Program-made: the position numbers and the translations under genes
In this document: piece after piece, positions 1 through 5,239 of the stretch
Numbering within the stretch: the stretch's first letter is position 1
How the letters are laid out: the number at the start of each line of letters is the position of its first letter
Assembly: GCA_965657165.1 (NCBI GenBank)
Contig: CBFHNG010000061.1
Location: forward strand, 1-6,750
Direction: 5' to 3'
DNA from: UBA3537 sp965657165
GTDB lineage: Bacteria > Bacteroidota > Bacteroidia > Flavobacteriales > Flavobacteriaceae
DNA: 6,750 bases
The notes under the pieces: model-generated
Told to the model about the DNA's origin: nothing
Databases searched by the model: none
What the model saw: the letters and a program-made list of their open reading frames with translations, nothing else

Positions 1-437
1 ATGATGAACGTGTGGGACTTATTGCAGTAGAAGCCGCTGGAAAAGGCGTTGAAACCGGAGAAAGTGCTGCCACTTCAATTTTAGGAAAAGAAGGCATTAT
101 TCACGGCAGTAAAACACTTTTGATGCAAACAAAAGATGGGCAAATTACCGAGCCCTACTCTATTTCAGCTGGTTTAGACTACCCTGGTGTTGGCCCTATG
201 CATGCGCATTTGTATACTTCAAAACGTGCAGAATTTATCCCTGTCACAGATGACGAAGCCATGACGGCTGGACTAACGCTATCTCAATTGGAAGGCATTA
301 TTCCCGCAATAGAAACTGCTCATGCCTTTGCTATTTTTGAAAACAAAACCTTTAAACCCAATGATATTGTTGTGGTGTGTCTATCAGGACGAGGTGATAA
401 AGACCTCAACACATACATTGATTATTTTAAATTATAA
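1..437 (+). CDS. trpB: Tryptophan synthase beta subunit, C-terminal part (5' end outside window)
   Basis: The beta subunit condenses indole with L-serine to give L-tryptophan, using pyridoxal phosphate, in the cytoplasmic alpha2-beta2 complex. Only the last ~145 codons are present; the frame starts at base 3 and continues from outside the window, so the internal GTG at base 12 is not a start. Recognisable family blocks are VEAAGKGVETG, then MQTKDGQI, SISAGLDYPGVGP, TDDEA, EGIIPAIETAHA and finally LSGRGDKD, whose serine contacts the cofactor ring nitrogen in characterised TrpB proteins. The usual flavobacterial ETGESAA variant replaces the ETGEHAA of enterobacteria. The stop lies five bases before trpA, so the two subunits are co-transcribed and very likely made in matched amounts. 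The visible part looks intact. Confidence 0.97.
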   Translation, partial: DERVGLIAVEAAGKGVETGESAATSILGKEGIIHGSKTLLMQTKDGQITEPYSISAGLDYPGVGPMHAHLYTSKRAEFIPVTDDEAMTAGLTLSQLEGIIPAIETAHAFAIFENKTFKPNDIVVVCLSGRGDKDLNTYIDYFKL

Positions 438-442
438 GCTCG

Positions 443-1207
443 ATGAACAGAATTCAAAAGAAATTAAAAGAAGATAAGAAACTCCTCTCCATATATTTTT
501 CTGCAGGGTATCCAGCACTTAATGATACTGTTGAAATTATAAAAAAATTAGAAAACAGTGGTGTCGATATGATTGAAATTGGGCTCCCTTTTAGTGATCC
601 TTTGGCCGACGGGCCAACCATTCAAGAAAGCTCAACACAAGCACTAAAAAATGGAATCCATACAGAGTTGCTTTTTGAACAACTAAAGGACATTCGAAAA
701 TCTGTTTCTATTCCTTTAATTTTGATGGGCTATTTTAATCCCATGCTGCAATATGGTGTAGAGGCATTTTGTCAAAAATGCAAAGACATTGGAATAGATG
801 GTTTTATCATCCCTGATCTCCCAGCAGACGTCTATCACGAACAGTACAAAGCAATTTTTGAAAAATATGAACTTTTAAATATTTTTCTGATTACGCCACA
901 AACTTCTGATGAAAGAATCCATTATATAGACTCCATTTCAGAGGGCTTTATTTATATGGTCAGTAGTGCAAGTACAACAGGTGCACAAAGTGGGTTTGGT
1001 GATATTCAACAAAACTATTTTAAACGCATTTCAGATTTAAACTTAAAAAACCCACAAATTGTAGGTTTTGGAATTTCCAATAAAGAGACCTTTTTGCAGG
1101 CCACAACCTACGCCAAAGGCGCTATTATTGGAAGTGCATTTATTAAGCATTTGACGCATAGAGGTGTAGAACATATTGATGAATTTATTGATGATATTTT
1201 GAAGTAA
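443..1207 (+). CDS. trpA: Tryptophan synthase alpha subunit
   Basis: Splits indole-3-glycerol phosphate into indole and glyceraldehyde 3-phosphate and passes indole to TrpB through the intersubunit tunnel. The 254 residues form a complete single TIM barrel, close to the normal ~260. The catalytic pair is visible: Glu45 in MIEIGLPF and Asp56 in SDPLADGPTIQ, matching Glu49 and Asp60 of the enterobacterial enzyme. Further family blocks are LMGYFNP, GFIIPDLP, the flexible loop region YMVSSASTTGAQSG, and the phosphate-binding strands VGFGISN and GAIIGSAFIK. The ATG lies five bases after the trpB stop with no clear Shine-Dalgarno sequence, so translation is probably coupled to trpB. This looks like the last gene of a tryptophan operon. 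I see no strong hairpin terminator after it. Confidence 0.98.
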   Translation: MNRIQKKLKEDKKLLSIYFSAGYPALNDTVEIIKKLENSGVDMIEIGLPFSDPLADGPTIQESSTQALKNGIHTELLFEQLKDIRKSVSIPLILMGYFNPMLQYGVEAFCQKCKDIGIDGFIIPDLPADVYHEQYKAIFEKYELLNIFLITPQTSDERIHYIDSISEGFIYMVSSASTTGAQSGFGDIQQNYFKRISDLNLKNPQIVGFGISNKETFLQATTYAKGAIIGSAFIKHLTHRGVEHIDEFIDDILK

Positions 1208-1213
1208 TTTTAG

Positions 1214-1221
1214 TAATTTTG
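1214..1221 (+). promoter_or_regulatory. Possible Bacteroidota -7 box for the lipoprotein gene
   Basis: TAATTTTG matches the Bacteroidota TAnnTTTG box exactly and lies 22 bases before the lipoprotein ATG. A TTG at 1188-1190 could be the -33 element, but the 23-base spacer is longer than usual. Such short AT-rich matches arise often by chance, so the lipoprotein may equally be read through from trpA. Confidence 0.25.
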
Positions 1222-1243
1222 AGGCAACCCAAATCATGTTACT

Positions 1244-1642
1244 ATGAAATTAAAACTATTTATTCTCATATTTTTTTCCTTTATTTTCAATTGTAAAACC
1301 AATACCCCGTTGCGGCCAACAATCAGTGTAAATCCATATGATGTTATAACTTCACCTTTAACGATAAATATAAATTCTATGGGGGTTTGGAGTGCACATG
1401 AAGGTGAATTGGGAATTATTCAACTCATCGATTCTGATGGAAAAGAAATGGCCTACGGCATTATGTCTGCTACTGAAGAATGGATGAAGCCCGGTCCTGT
1501 ACAATTTAAAACAACTATTGCATTTGATGCAAAAGATTCAGAAAATGGAACTCTGATTATCCATAACAATCCAGGTGATGGAAGTGGTGATGAAGCTGGA
1601 GAATCACATCAATTTGAGGTACCAATTCGCTTTAAACCTTAG
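1244..1642 (+). CDS. Small lipoprotein with a Gmad2-like immunoglobulin-fold domain
   Basis: A 132-residue protein of unknown role. Residues 1-16 form a lipoprotein signal peptide (Lys2/Lys4, then a hydrophobic FILIFFSFIF core) ending at the probable lipidated Cys17 (IFNC). There is no Asp/Gly-type sorting signal that I can interpret with confidence. Residues ~28-131 resemble the Gmad2 domain (immunoglobulin-like, named from germination-protein neighbourhoods): ITSPLTI, then GVWSAHEGELGIIQLIDSDGK, then a Trp80-Met81 pair, a VQFKTTIAF strand, NGTLIIHNNP and a final PIRF strand. That order of blocks is what I recall for Gmad2, but no profile search was run. The acidic Gly-rich segment at 110-120 (GDGSGDEAGE) could be a loop. 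It follows trpA by 36 bases and its TAG overlaps the yaaA stop on the other strand. No link to tryptophan metabolism is evident. Confidence 0.85.
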   Translation: MKLKLFILIFFSFIFNCKTNTPLRPTISVNPYDVITSPLTININSMGVWSAHEGELGIIQLIDSDGKEMAYGIMSATEEWMKPGPVQFKTTIAFDAKDSENGTLIIHNNPGDGSGDEAGESHQFEVPIRFKP

Positions 1643-2397
1643 CGTGTAAATACCAGTTTGTTTTCAGTAGATAAATTGTCGTCATAACTATAGCGTTCTG
1701 AGTTAAATGTTTTTAGATCCTCTATGCTTTTAGCATTGGTTTCAACAATATGACGGGTCATCAAACCACGAGCTAATTTGGAAAAAATAGCAATGGTTTT
1801 ATATTGGCCATTTTTGTATTCTTTAAAATCTACATGAACTAAGGGCGATTTTAAAACTTTGGCATCAATAGCTTTAAAATACTCTTGACTGGCAAGATTA
1901 ACTAACAATTCGCCGTCTTGCATTTCATCATTCAATGCAGTTGTAACTTTTTGACGCCAAAATTCATACAGGTTTTTATGCTTTCCAACAGGGAATTTTG
2001 TTCCCATTTCTAACCTGTAAGGTTGAATCAAATCCATTGGTTTTAGCAAACCATAAAGACCCGAAATAATTCGAACTGTATGTTGTAAAACCTCAAGCTT
2101 TTCTTCGGAAATTGTATAAGCATCCAAGCCACGATACACATCGCCACTAAACGCATAAATGGCCTGACGTGCATTGTCGGAAGTAAATGGCAAAGACCAC
2201 TCTTGATTACGATTATAATTGAGTTCTCCTAGTTTTGCAGAAATATGCATCAAATCAGAAAGTGCCTGCGGCGATTTCTTTTTTAAAAGTTCATTCAAAT
2301 GTTTAGCTTCACTCAAAAAGCAACTTTCTGAACTAAAGCCAGTTGGCAATTCACTTTCATAATTGAGTGACTTAGCGGGTGAGATAACGAGTTTCAT
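1639..2397 (-). CDS. yaaA: YaaA-family peroxide stress protein (DUF328/UPF0246)
   Basis: Its E. coli relative limits free intracellular iron during hydrogen peroxide stress and so reduces damage to DNA and proteins; the fold is a DNA-binding one. The 252 residues match the usual ~250-260 length and begin with the family signature MKLVISPAKSLN. Other conserved blocks are the region around Tyr79-Arg88 (YAFSGDVYRG), SGLYGLLKP, the YRLEMGTK block near residue 130, VNLASQEYFKAI, VHVDFKEYKNG and FSKLARGLMTR. The gene is on the same strand as rluD, 104 bases downstream of it, and its 3' end overlaps the convergent lipoprotein gene by four bases. It is complete with no anomalies. Assignment to the family is secure; the role is transferred from E. 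coli. Confidence 0.95.
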   Translation of the reverse strand: MKLVISPAKSLNYESELPTGFSSESCFLSEAKHLNELLKKKSPQALSDLMHISAKLGELNYNRNQEWSLPFTSDNARQAIYAFSGDVYRGLDAYTISEEKLEVLQHTVRIISGLYGLLKPMDLIQPYRLEMGTKFPVGKHKNLYEFWRQKVTTALNDEMQDGELLVNLASQEYFKAIDAKVLKSPLVHVDFKEYKNGQYKTIAIFSKLARGLMTRHIVETNAKSIEDLKTFNSERYSYDDNLSTENKLVFTR

Positions 2398-2417
2398 AGC
2401 ACGTAATGTTTGTCTTT

Positions 2418-2425
2418 CAAAAATA
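2418..2425 (-). promoter_or_regulatory. Possible -7 box upstream of yaaA
   Basis: On the minus strand this reads TATTTTTG, a perfect TAnnTTTG match 20 bases before the yaaA ATG. No TTG is found at the expected -33 spacing, so only half of the promoter is supported. The 104-base gap before yaaA leaves room for its own promoter, but read-through from rluD is also possible. Confidence 0.25.
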
Positions 2426-2501
2426 ATAACAAATTTTAGAAGATAAAAACCCTAGAACTCAATCTTATTGATACAACCATCAACAAAACAAATGGTTCTT
2501 G

Positions 2502-3533
2502 CTATTGAGCGTGTTTGGCATAGTCGCGCCATTTTTGAATACATTGTTCCATTTCAGAAGGTAAATCACAAGAAAAAGACATCAATGCTTCTGTTTTGGG
2601 ATGAACAAAACCCAAGGTTTTGGCATGTAATGCTTGGCGTGGCAAAATTTTAAAACAATTGTCTACAAATTGCTTGTATTTGGTAAAGGTGGTACCTTTC
2701 AATATTTTTTCACCGCCATAGCGTTCGTCATTAAATAATGTGTGACCAATGTGTTTCATATGTACCCGAATTTGGTGCGTACGGCCTGTTTCAAGTTTGC
2801 AGCGTACAAGAGTAACATAACCCAAACGTTCCAAAACCTCAAAATGAGTAATCGCAGGTTTTCCTTTATCGGCTTCATCACCTTCAAAAACTGTATTTTG
2901 AAGTCTATTTTTAGGATGACGACCAATATGGCCTTCAATAGTACCTTTGTCTTCTTCAATATTGCCCCACACCAATGCGGTATATGATCGTTCACTTGTT
3001 TTGGCTTTAAATTGTGCCGACAAATGCGTCATAGCGTGTTCTGTTTTAGCGACAACCAAAAGCCCACTTGTATCTTTGTCGATGCGATGAACTAGTCCAG
3101 GACGATTGCTACTGTTGTTGGGCAAATGTTCAAAATGAAAAAGAAGAGCATTAATTAATGTTCCAGAATAATTACCATGCCCGGGATGTACCACCATCCC
3201 TGCGGGTTTATTGACCACCAATAAGTCATCATCTTCATAAACAATCTCAATTGGAATATCTTCAGGGATCAATAAATTTTCGTGTGGAGGATGCTCAAAC
3301 AATACTCGAATTTGATCTTGTGGTTTGACTTTATAATTGGATTTTACAGCAGCACCATTCACAAATATATGTCCAGATTTTGCAGCGGCTTGAATTTTAT
3401 TTCGAGTTGCATTTTCAACAAAATTCATCAAATATTTATCAATCCGTAGCGGTTGTTGACCTTTATCAACCGTAAAAGCAAAATGCTCAAATAGATCTTC
3501 TGTATCTTCCGAATATGAGGGTGTATATTCCAT
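2502..3533 (-). CDS. rluD: RluA/RluD-family 23S rRNA pseudouridine synthase
   Basis: Isomerises specific uridines in large-subunit rRNA to pseudouridine; RluD of E. coli acts on helix 69. At 343 residues it has the standard layout. An S4 RNA-binding domain lies at about 28-80 (PLRIDKYL, IQAAAKSGHIFVNG). The catalytic domain follows, with DDDLLVVNKPAGMVVHPG at 101-118, the active-site motif HRIDKDTSGLLV at 149-160 with catalytic Asp152, and GRTHQIRVHM at 250-259. The ATG follows the stop of the PASTA gene with no bases between (TAA then ATG), so translation is probably coupled. The PASTA-rluD pairing is, to my knowledge, common in Bacteroidota. The RluD rather than RluA/RluC label rests on length and the N-terminal S4 domain, so the exact target site is inferred. 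Confidence 0.93.
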   Translation of the reverse strand: MEYTPSYSEDTEDLFEHFAFTVDKGQQPLRIDKYLMNFVENATRNKIQAAAKSGHIFVNGAAVKSNYKVKPQDQIRVLFEHPPHENLLIPEDIPIEIVYEDDDLLVVNKPAGMVVHPGHGNYSGTLINALLFHFEHLPNNSSNRPGLVHRIDKDTSGLLVVAKTEHAMTHLSAQFKAKTSERSYTALVWGNIEEDKGTIEGHIGRHPKNRLQNTVFEGDEADKGKPAITHFEVLERLGYVTLVRCKLETGRTHQIRVHMKHIGHTLFNDERYGGEKILKGTTFTKYKQFVDNCFKILPRQALHAKTLGFVHPKTEALMSFSCDLPSEMEQCIQKWRDYAKHAQ

Positions 3534-4088
3534 TTATCTACGAATGCCATTTCCAAGAACCAAATCGATGGTTGACGTTTTTCTAATCATATCGCCTGGA
3601 TTAAGTTTTCGTCCTCTGTAACGGAGTTCTATGACCTCATCTTTTCCAAGGTCATTCACATAAATTAATTCGCCTACTTTAAAACCTAATGCTTCCAAAC
3701 TCGGACGTGTTTGACGGAGTGTATTACGGATGACATTGGGCACTAGGACATTTCTGTAGTTCGAAGGATTTAAAATCAAATATATTTTTCTGTTTTCTTT
3801 GACTTTGGCCCCGGCCAATGGCTCTTGTTCAATGACCGCTCCAGAGGGGTATTTTGGATTGTAGTTGGACGAATCTTGAACTTGTGTTCTAAGATCAAAA
3901 TTATCTAGTGTAATTTCAGCATCATTTAGAGATAAACCGACCAAATTGGGAACTTCTACAAATACGCCATGGTTGGTGTAGGATTTTAACCATTTAAGCG
4001 CCAAAAATGCAAAAATAATACAAGCCACAATAGCTAAACCAAGTTGTTTGACTATTGATTTACTGAACAAAAACTTTAAAAAATTCAT
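3534..4088 (-). CDS. Membrane-anchored protein with two PASTA domains
   Basis: PASTA domains bind peptidoglycan fragments or beta-lactams in Gram-positive kinases and penicillin-binding proteins; here they stand alone on a membrane anchor, probably exposed to the periplasm. The protein has 184 residues from the ATG at 4088. A single transmembrane helix lies at about 17-33 (LGLAIVACIIFAFLALKW), PASTA 1 at ~43-108 (VEVPNLVGLSLNDAE... EPLAGAKVKENRKIYLIL) and PASTA 2 at ~114-182 (VLVPNVI... LEALGFKVGEL... LNPGDMI). An in-frame ATG at 4115 would add nine residues. I prefer 4088 because a good -7 box covers 4103-4110 and because a start at MNFLKFL leads straight into a normal signal anchor. It is joined directly to rluD. 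In relatives I recall a D-Ala-D-Ala ligase gene next door, which is not seen here. Confidence 0.9.
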   Translation of the reverse strand: MNFLKFLFSKSIVKQLGLAIVACIIFAFLALKWLKSYTNHGVFVEVPNLVGLSLNDAEITLDNFDLRTQVQDSSNYNPKYPSGAVIEQEPLAGAKVKENRKIYLILNPSNYRNVLVPNVIRNTLRQTRPSLEALGFKVGELIYVNDLGKDEVIELRYRGRKLNPGDMIRKTSTIDLVLGNGIRR

Positions 4089-4102
4089 GGGTCTAATTTT
4101 AG

Positions 4103-4110
4103 CAAAGCTA
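4103..4110 (-). promoter_or_regulatory. Possible -7 box for the PASTA-rluD operon
   Basis: On the minus strand TAGCTTTG matches TAnnTTTG and sits 15 bases before the preferred PASTA start at 4088. It lies within a small palindrome (TTTAGC, three bases, GCTAAA). No TTG occurs at the expected -33 distance; only a TTTTCT stretch does. If real, transcription would begin between the two candidate start codons, favouring the shorter protein. Confidence 0.35.
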
Positions 4111-4154
4111 AACATTTTTTTGGGAGAAAAGCGCGAAGTATTTTTGGAATGCTA

Positions 4155-4316
4155 CTACAATTGAAGTGTTTTCCAAAAACTGCTATAAAAATTGGTGGTT
4201 TGCATTAAGGCATTGTGTGCGCCAAAAGCTCCAATTTCACCATTTTCAATAACATAAATCGTATCAGCAATTTTTGGAAGTGCGTGCAGGCGGTGCGATA
4301 TAAAAATGATGGTCAA
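4155..4316 (-). pseudogene. 3' remnant of an ABC exporter ATPase
   Basis: The minus-strand frame encodes about 54 residues typical of the very end of an exporter nucleotide-binding domain: LTIIFISHRLHALPKIADTI (H-loop histidine in SHRL), then YVIENGEIGAFGAH, then a short FYSSFWKTL tail and a stop. Walker A, the signature motif, Walker B and all transmembrane helices are absent. The frame stays open to a TTG at 4343, but the residues before the H-loop strand do not look like ABC sequence, and the other frames upstream do not restore it. The gene is therefore truncated rather than frameshifted. An eight-base inverted repeat sits exactly at the break (4320-4338). Exporters of this class, including the peptidase-domain type that cleaves bacteriocin leaders, are the expected partner of the two peptide genes upstream, so this may be what remains of their exporter. 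Confidence 0.75.
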
Positions 4317-4319
4317 TTT

Positions 4320-4338
4320 TACAAATCTTAGATTTGTA
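4320..4338. repeat. Perfect 8-base inverted repeat at the ABC fragment break
   Basis: TACAAATC and GATTTGTA are separated by TTA. The hairpin lies between the end of the 55-residue membrane gene (stop at 4366) and the surviving ABC codons. It could be a weak terminator of the peptide cassette, although no run of T follows on the minus strand, or the scar of a rearrangement or small mobile hairpin. Confidence 0.5.
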
Positions 4339-4365
4339 CTCAAAATAAATTAAATTTAACCTTCA

Positions 4366-4533
4366 TTAGGTTTTAGCATTTTTTTGATAGAAGTACAATC
4401 CAACATTGATTGCCATGGACATTGAAACCAAAGCAAAAAGTGTAGAACTAATTTCTTTGTTTACAAACAATATAATAGCTACAATTTCTACGACAATACT
4501 AAAAATCAAGACTGCTGATTTAAACTTATTCAT
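4366..4533 (-). CDS. Small predicted membrane protein, 55 residues, possible immunity or accessory protein
   Basis: The frame runs from an ATG at 4533 (MNKFKSAVLIF) to a TAA at 4366. It has two predicted transmembrane helices, ~5-24 (KSAVLIFSIVVEIVAIILFV) and ~32-51 (LFALVSMSMAINVGLYFY), a short NKE turn between them and a basic tail (QKNAKT). I recognise no family. The start is preceded by AACATTTATTGATT, nearly the same leader that precedes both peptide genes (see findings), which supports it as real. It lies 56 bases downstream of the 72-residue membrane gene and is the last gene of the second cassette. Small two-helix proteins next to bacteriocin-like genes are often immunity proteins; that is inference here. 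Confidence 0.6.
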   Translation of the reverse strand: MNKFKSAVLIFSIVVEIVAIILFVNKEISSTLFALVSMSMAINVGLYFYQKNAKT

Positions 4534-4589
4534 AATCAATAAATGTTTTTAGGAACATCCCACGTTTTGATGGGAAGTTAAATCAAGTA

Positions 4590-4808
4590 TTATTTAGATT
4601 GAAACTTATTTGCAAAATAAAGTTCCCAAAAACATCCTAACGCCAATAAGGAGTTTGCTATGACACCTGCATATCGGGATAGAAAGCTCTGGTTTTTTGA
4701 AATTGCAATGCTATCTAATTCATAAATACTATGACCTATGAGAAATAAAGCTACATACATAATAACCATAAGAATAACTCTTCTTTTGTTAAAAAGCGTT
4801 TCCATCAT
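4590..4808 (-). CDS. Small predicted membrane protein overlapping the peptide gene, 72 residues, possible immunity protein
   Basis: The 72 residues begin MMETLFNKRR, a positively charged cytoplasmic end. Helix 1 follows at ~11-27 (VILMVIMYVALFLIGHS) and helix 2 at ~46-64 (YAGVIANSLLALGCFWELY), with a polar loop between them and a KFQSK tail. No family recognised. Start choice: an ATG at 4808 overlaps the peptide stop as ATGA (second ATG at 4805), and the frame also has a TTG further upstream at 4814; the ATGA overlap is the classic signature of translational coupling, so 4808 is preferred. Co-translation with a small secreted-type peptide suggests the product must be made whenever the peptide is, as expected of immunity. 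That role is inferred only from position and topology. Confidence 0.7.
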   Translation of the reverse strand: MMETLFNKRRVILMVIMYVALFLIGHSIYELDSIAISKNQSFLSRYAGVIANSLLALGCFWELYFANKFQSK

Positions 4809-4984
4809 GAACAAGCTTGTGAAAGATTATAACTTCCTACAATAAATGCTGCTGCAAATACAACCGCGCCTATTGGTGTAGCAACTAAAAATGCTCCTCC
4901 AAAAGTAATTGCTAGTCCTAAAGCTGAACTCCCACAGCCTTCAGCCTGAATTTTTTCCATTTGTTCTAAATTTAATGTTCTCAT
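4805..4984 (-). CDS. Bacteriocin-like small peptide A, 59 residues
   Basis: The first ten residues, MRTLNLEQME, match the leader type that Bacteroidota use to target small peptides to peptidase-containing ABC exporters (leaders of the LNLEQME...GG kind). The usual double glycine is not present; the nearest candidate processing site is AEG before Cys17. The remaining part, from about Cys17 (CGSSALGLAITFGGAF) to a terminal Cys58-Ser59, is rich in Gly, Ala and Val and hydrophobic at 20-50, so it could span a membrane; the two cysteines might form a disulfide. Its first ten codons lie within the 285-base duplicated module, after which similarity to peptide B ends. The stop overlaps the following membrane gene. 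A bacteriocin is the leading idea; a signalling peptide or another exported peptide is possible. Confidence 0.75.
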   Translation of the reverse strand: MRTLNLEQMEKIQAEGCGSSALGLAITFGGAFLVATPIGAVVFAAAFIVGSYNLSQACS

Positions 4985-5239
4985 AATAATAAATGTTTTA
5001 AATTTTTTGCCATTCCAAATTTGTTTTTACCTCAGCTTTAGGAATGGCACAGAAGCTGGGGTTGTGTTTAAAAAAAGTAGTGCAACTCTTGTTTGCATAA
5101 AAATTGTCGCATCAAACACCAAAAGTGTTTGGCTAACTCCCTAAAAATCAAAAACATACAACTGAAAAACGTAGGTGTTCCTTTTGTAGAATGTAGATTT
5201 TTGGGCATCAAAACTGGTTAAAATTATAAAAAAAAAGTA
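4955..5239 (-). repeat. Duplicated 285-base module, copy 1 (leader plus first codons of peptide A)
   Basis: This copy matches 6260-6545 at a constant offset of 1305 with about 20 substitutions and one A indel counted by eye, or about 93% identity. The low-coordinate edge falls in codon 10 of the peptide gene; the high edge lies in a run of A at 5239. Identity drops sharply at both edges. The longest fully conserved stretch spans 5054-5116. It contains the untranslated region of peptide A and also the last ~32 codons of the 149-residue membrane gene, so it does two jobs at once. No terminal inverted repeats, target duplication or transposase is visible. Confidence 0.95.
5009..5131 (-). promoter_or_regulatory. 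Candidate structured leader of peptide A (interlocked inverted repeats)
   Basis: Four inverted repeats stand between the module and the peptide start. First, 5009-5016 (GCCATTCC) pairs with 5041-5048. Second, 5029-5038 (ACCTCAGCTT) pairs with 5053-5062 with one mismatch. These two interlock in an a-b-a'-b' order, as in an H-type pseudoknot, or could be mutually exclusive hairpins. Third, 5081-5085 (TGCAA) pairs with 5093-5097. Fourth, 5113-5119 (CAAACAC) pairs with 5125-5131. No TAnnTTTG box is found in this stretch, so the transcription start is unknown. If transcribed it would be a 5' leader ending 24 bases before the ATG. The function (riboswitch-like control, stability element or protein site) is not known. 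Confidence 0.45.

Noticed and set aside
1043..1237. Minus-strand open frame of 64 codons across the end of trpA
   Set aside because: Fully explained by antisense of a conserved gene; no initiation signal or recognisable family.
2472..2496. Six-base inverted repeat AACCAT/ATGGTT downstream of rluD
   Set aside because: Short stem, eleven-base loop and no T run on the minus strand; not enough to call a terminator.
2742..2995. Open frames of about 80 codons on both strands inside rluD, plus another at 2468-2653 (+)
   Set aside because: They lie within the strongly conserved rluD gene or its end, have no recognisable family and no start signal.
4554..4579. Inverted repeat AAC-A-TCCCA / TGGGA-A-GTT between the two small membrane genes of cassette A
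   Set aside because: Five-base core only and no T run on the minus strand, so I cannot support a terminator; it may be chance.
5027..5098. Short minus-strand frame MQTRVALLFLNTTPAS..., a possible leader peptide; copy 2 has a shorter version at 6341-6403
   Set aside because: All substitutions between the copies change the amino acid or create a stop, no ribosome site is seen, and the overlapping inverted repeats explain the conservation better.
4955..5239. The duplicated module as an insertion sequence or MITE
   Set aside because: No terminal inverted repeats, no target-site duplication and no transposase are visible, and both copies sit in the same place relative to a peptide start.
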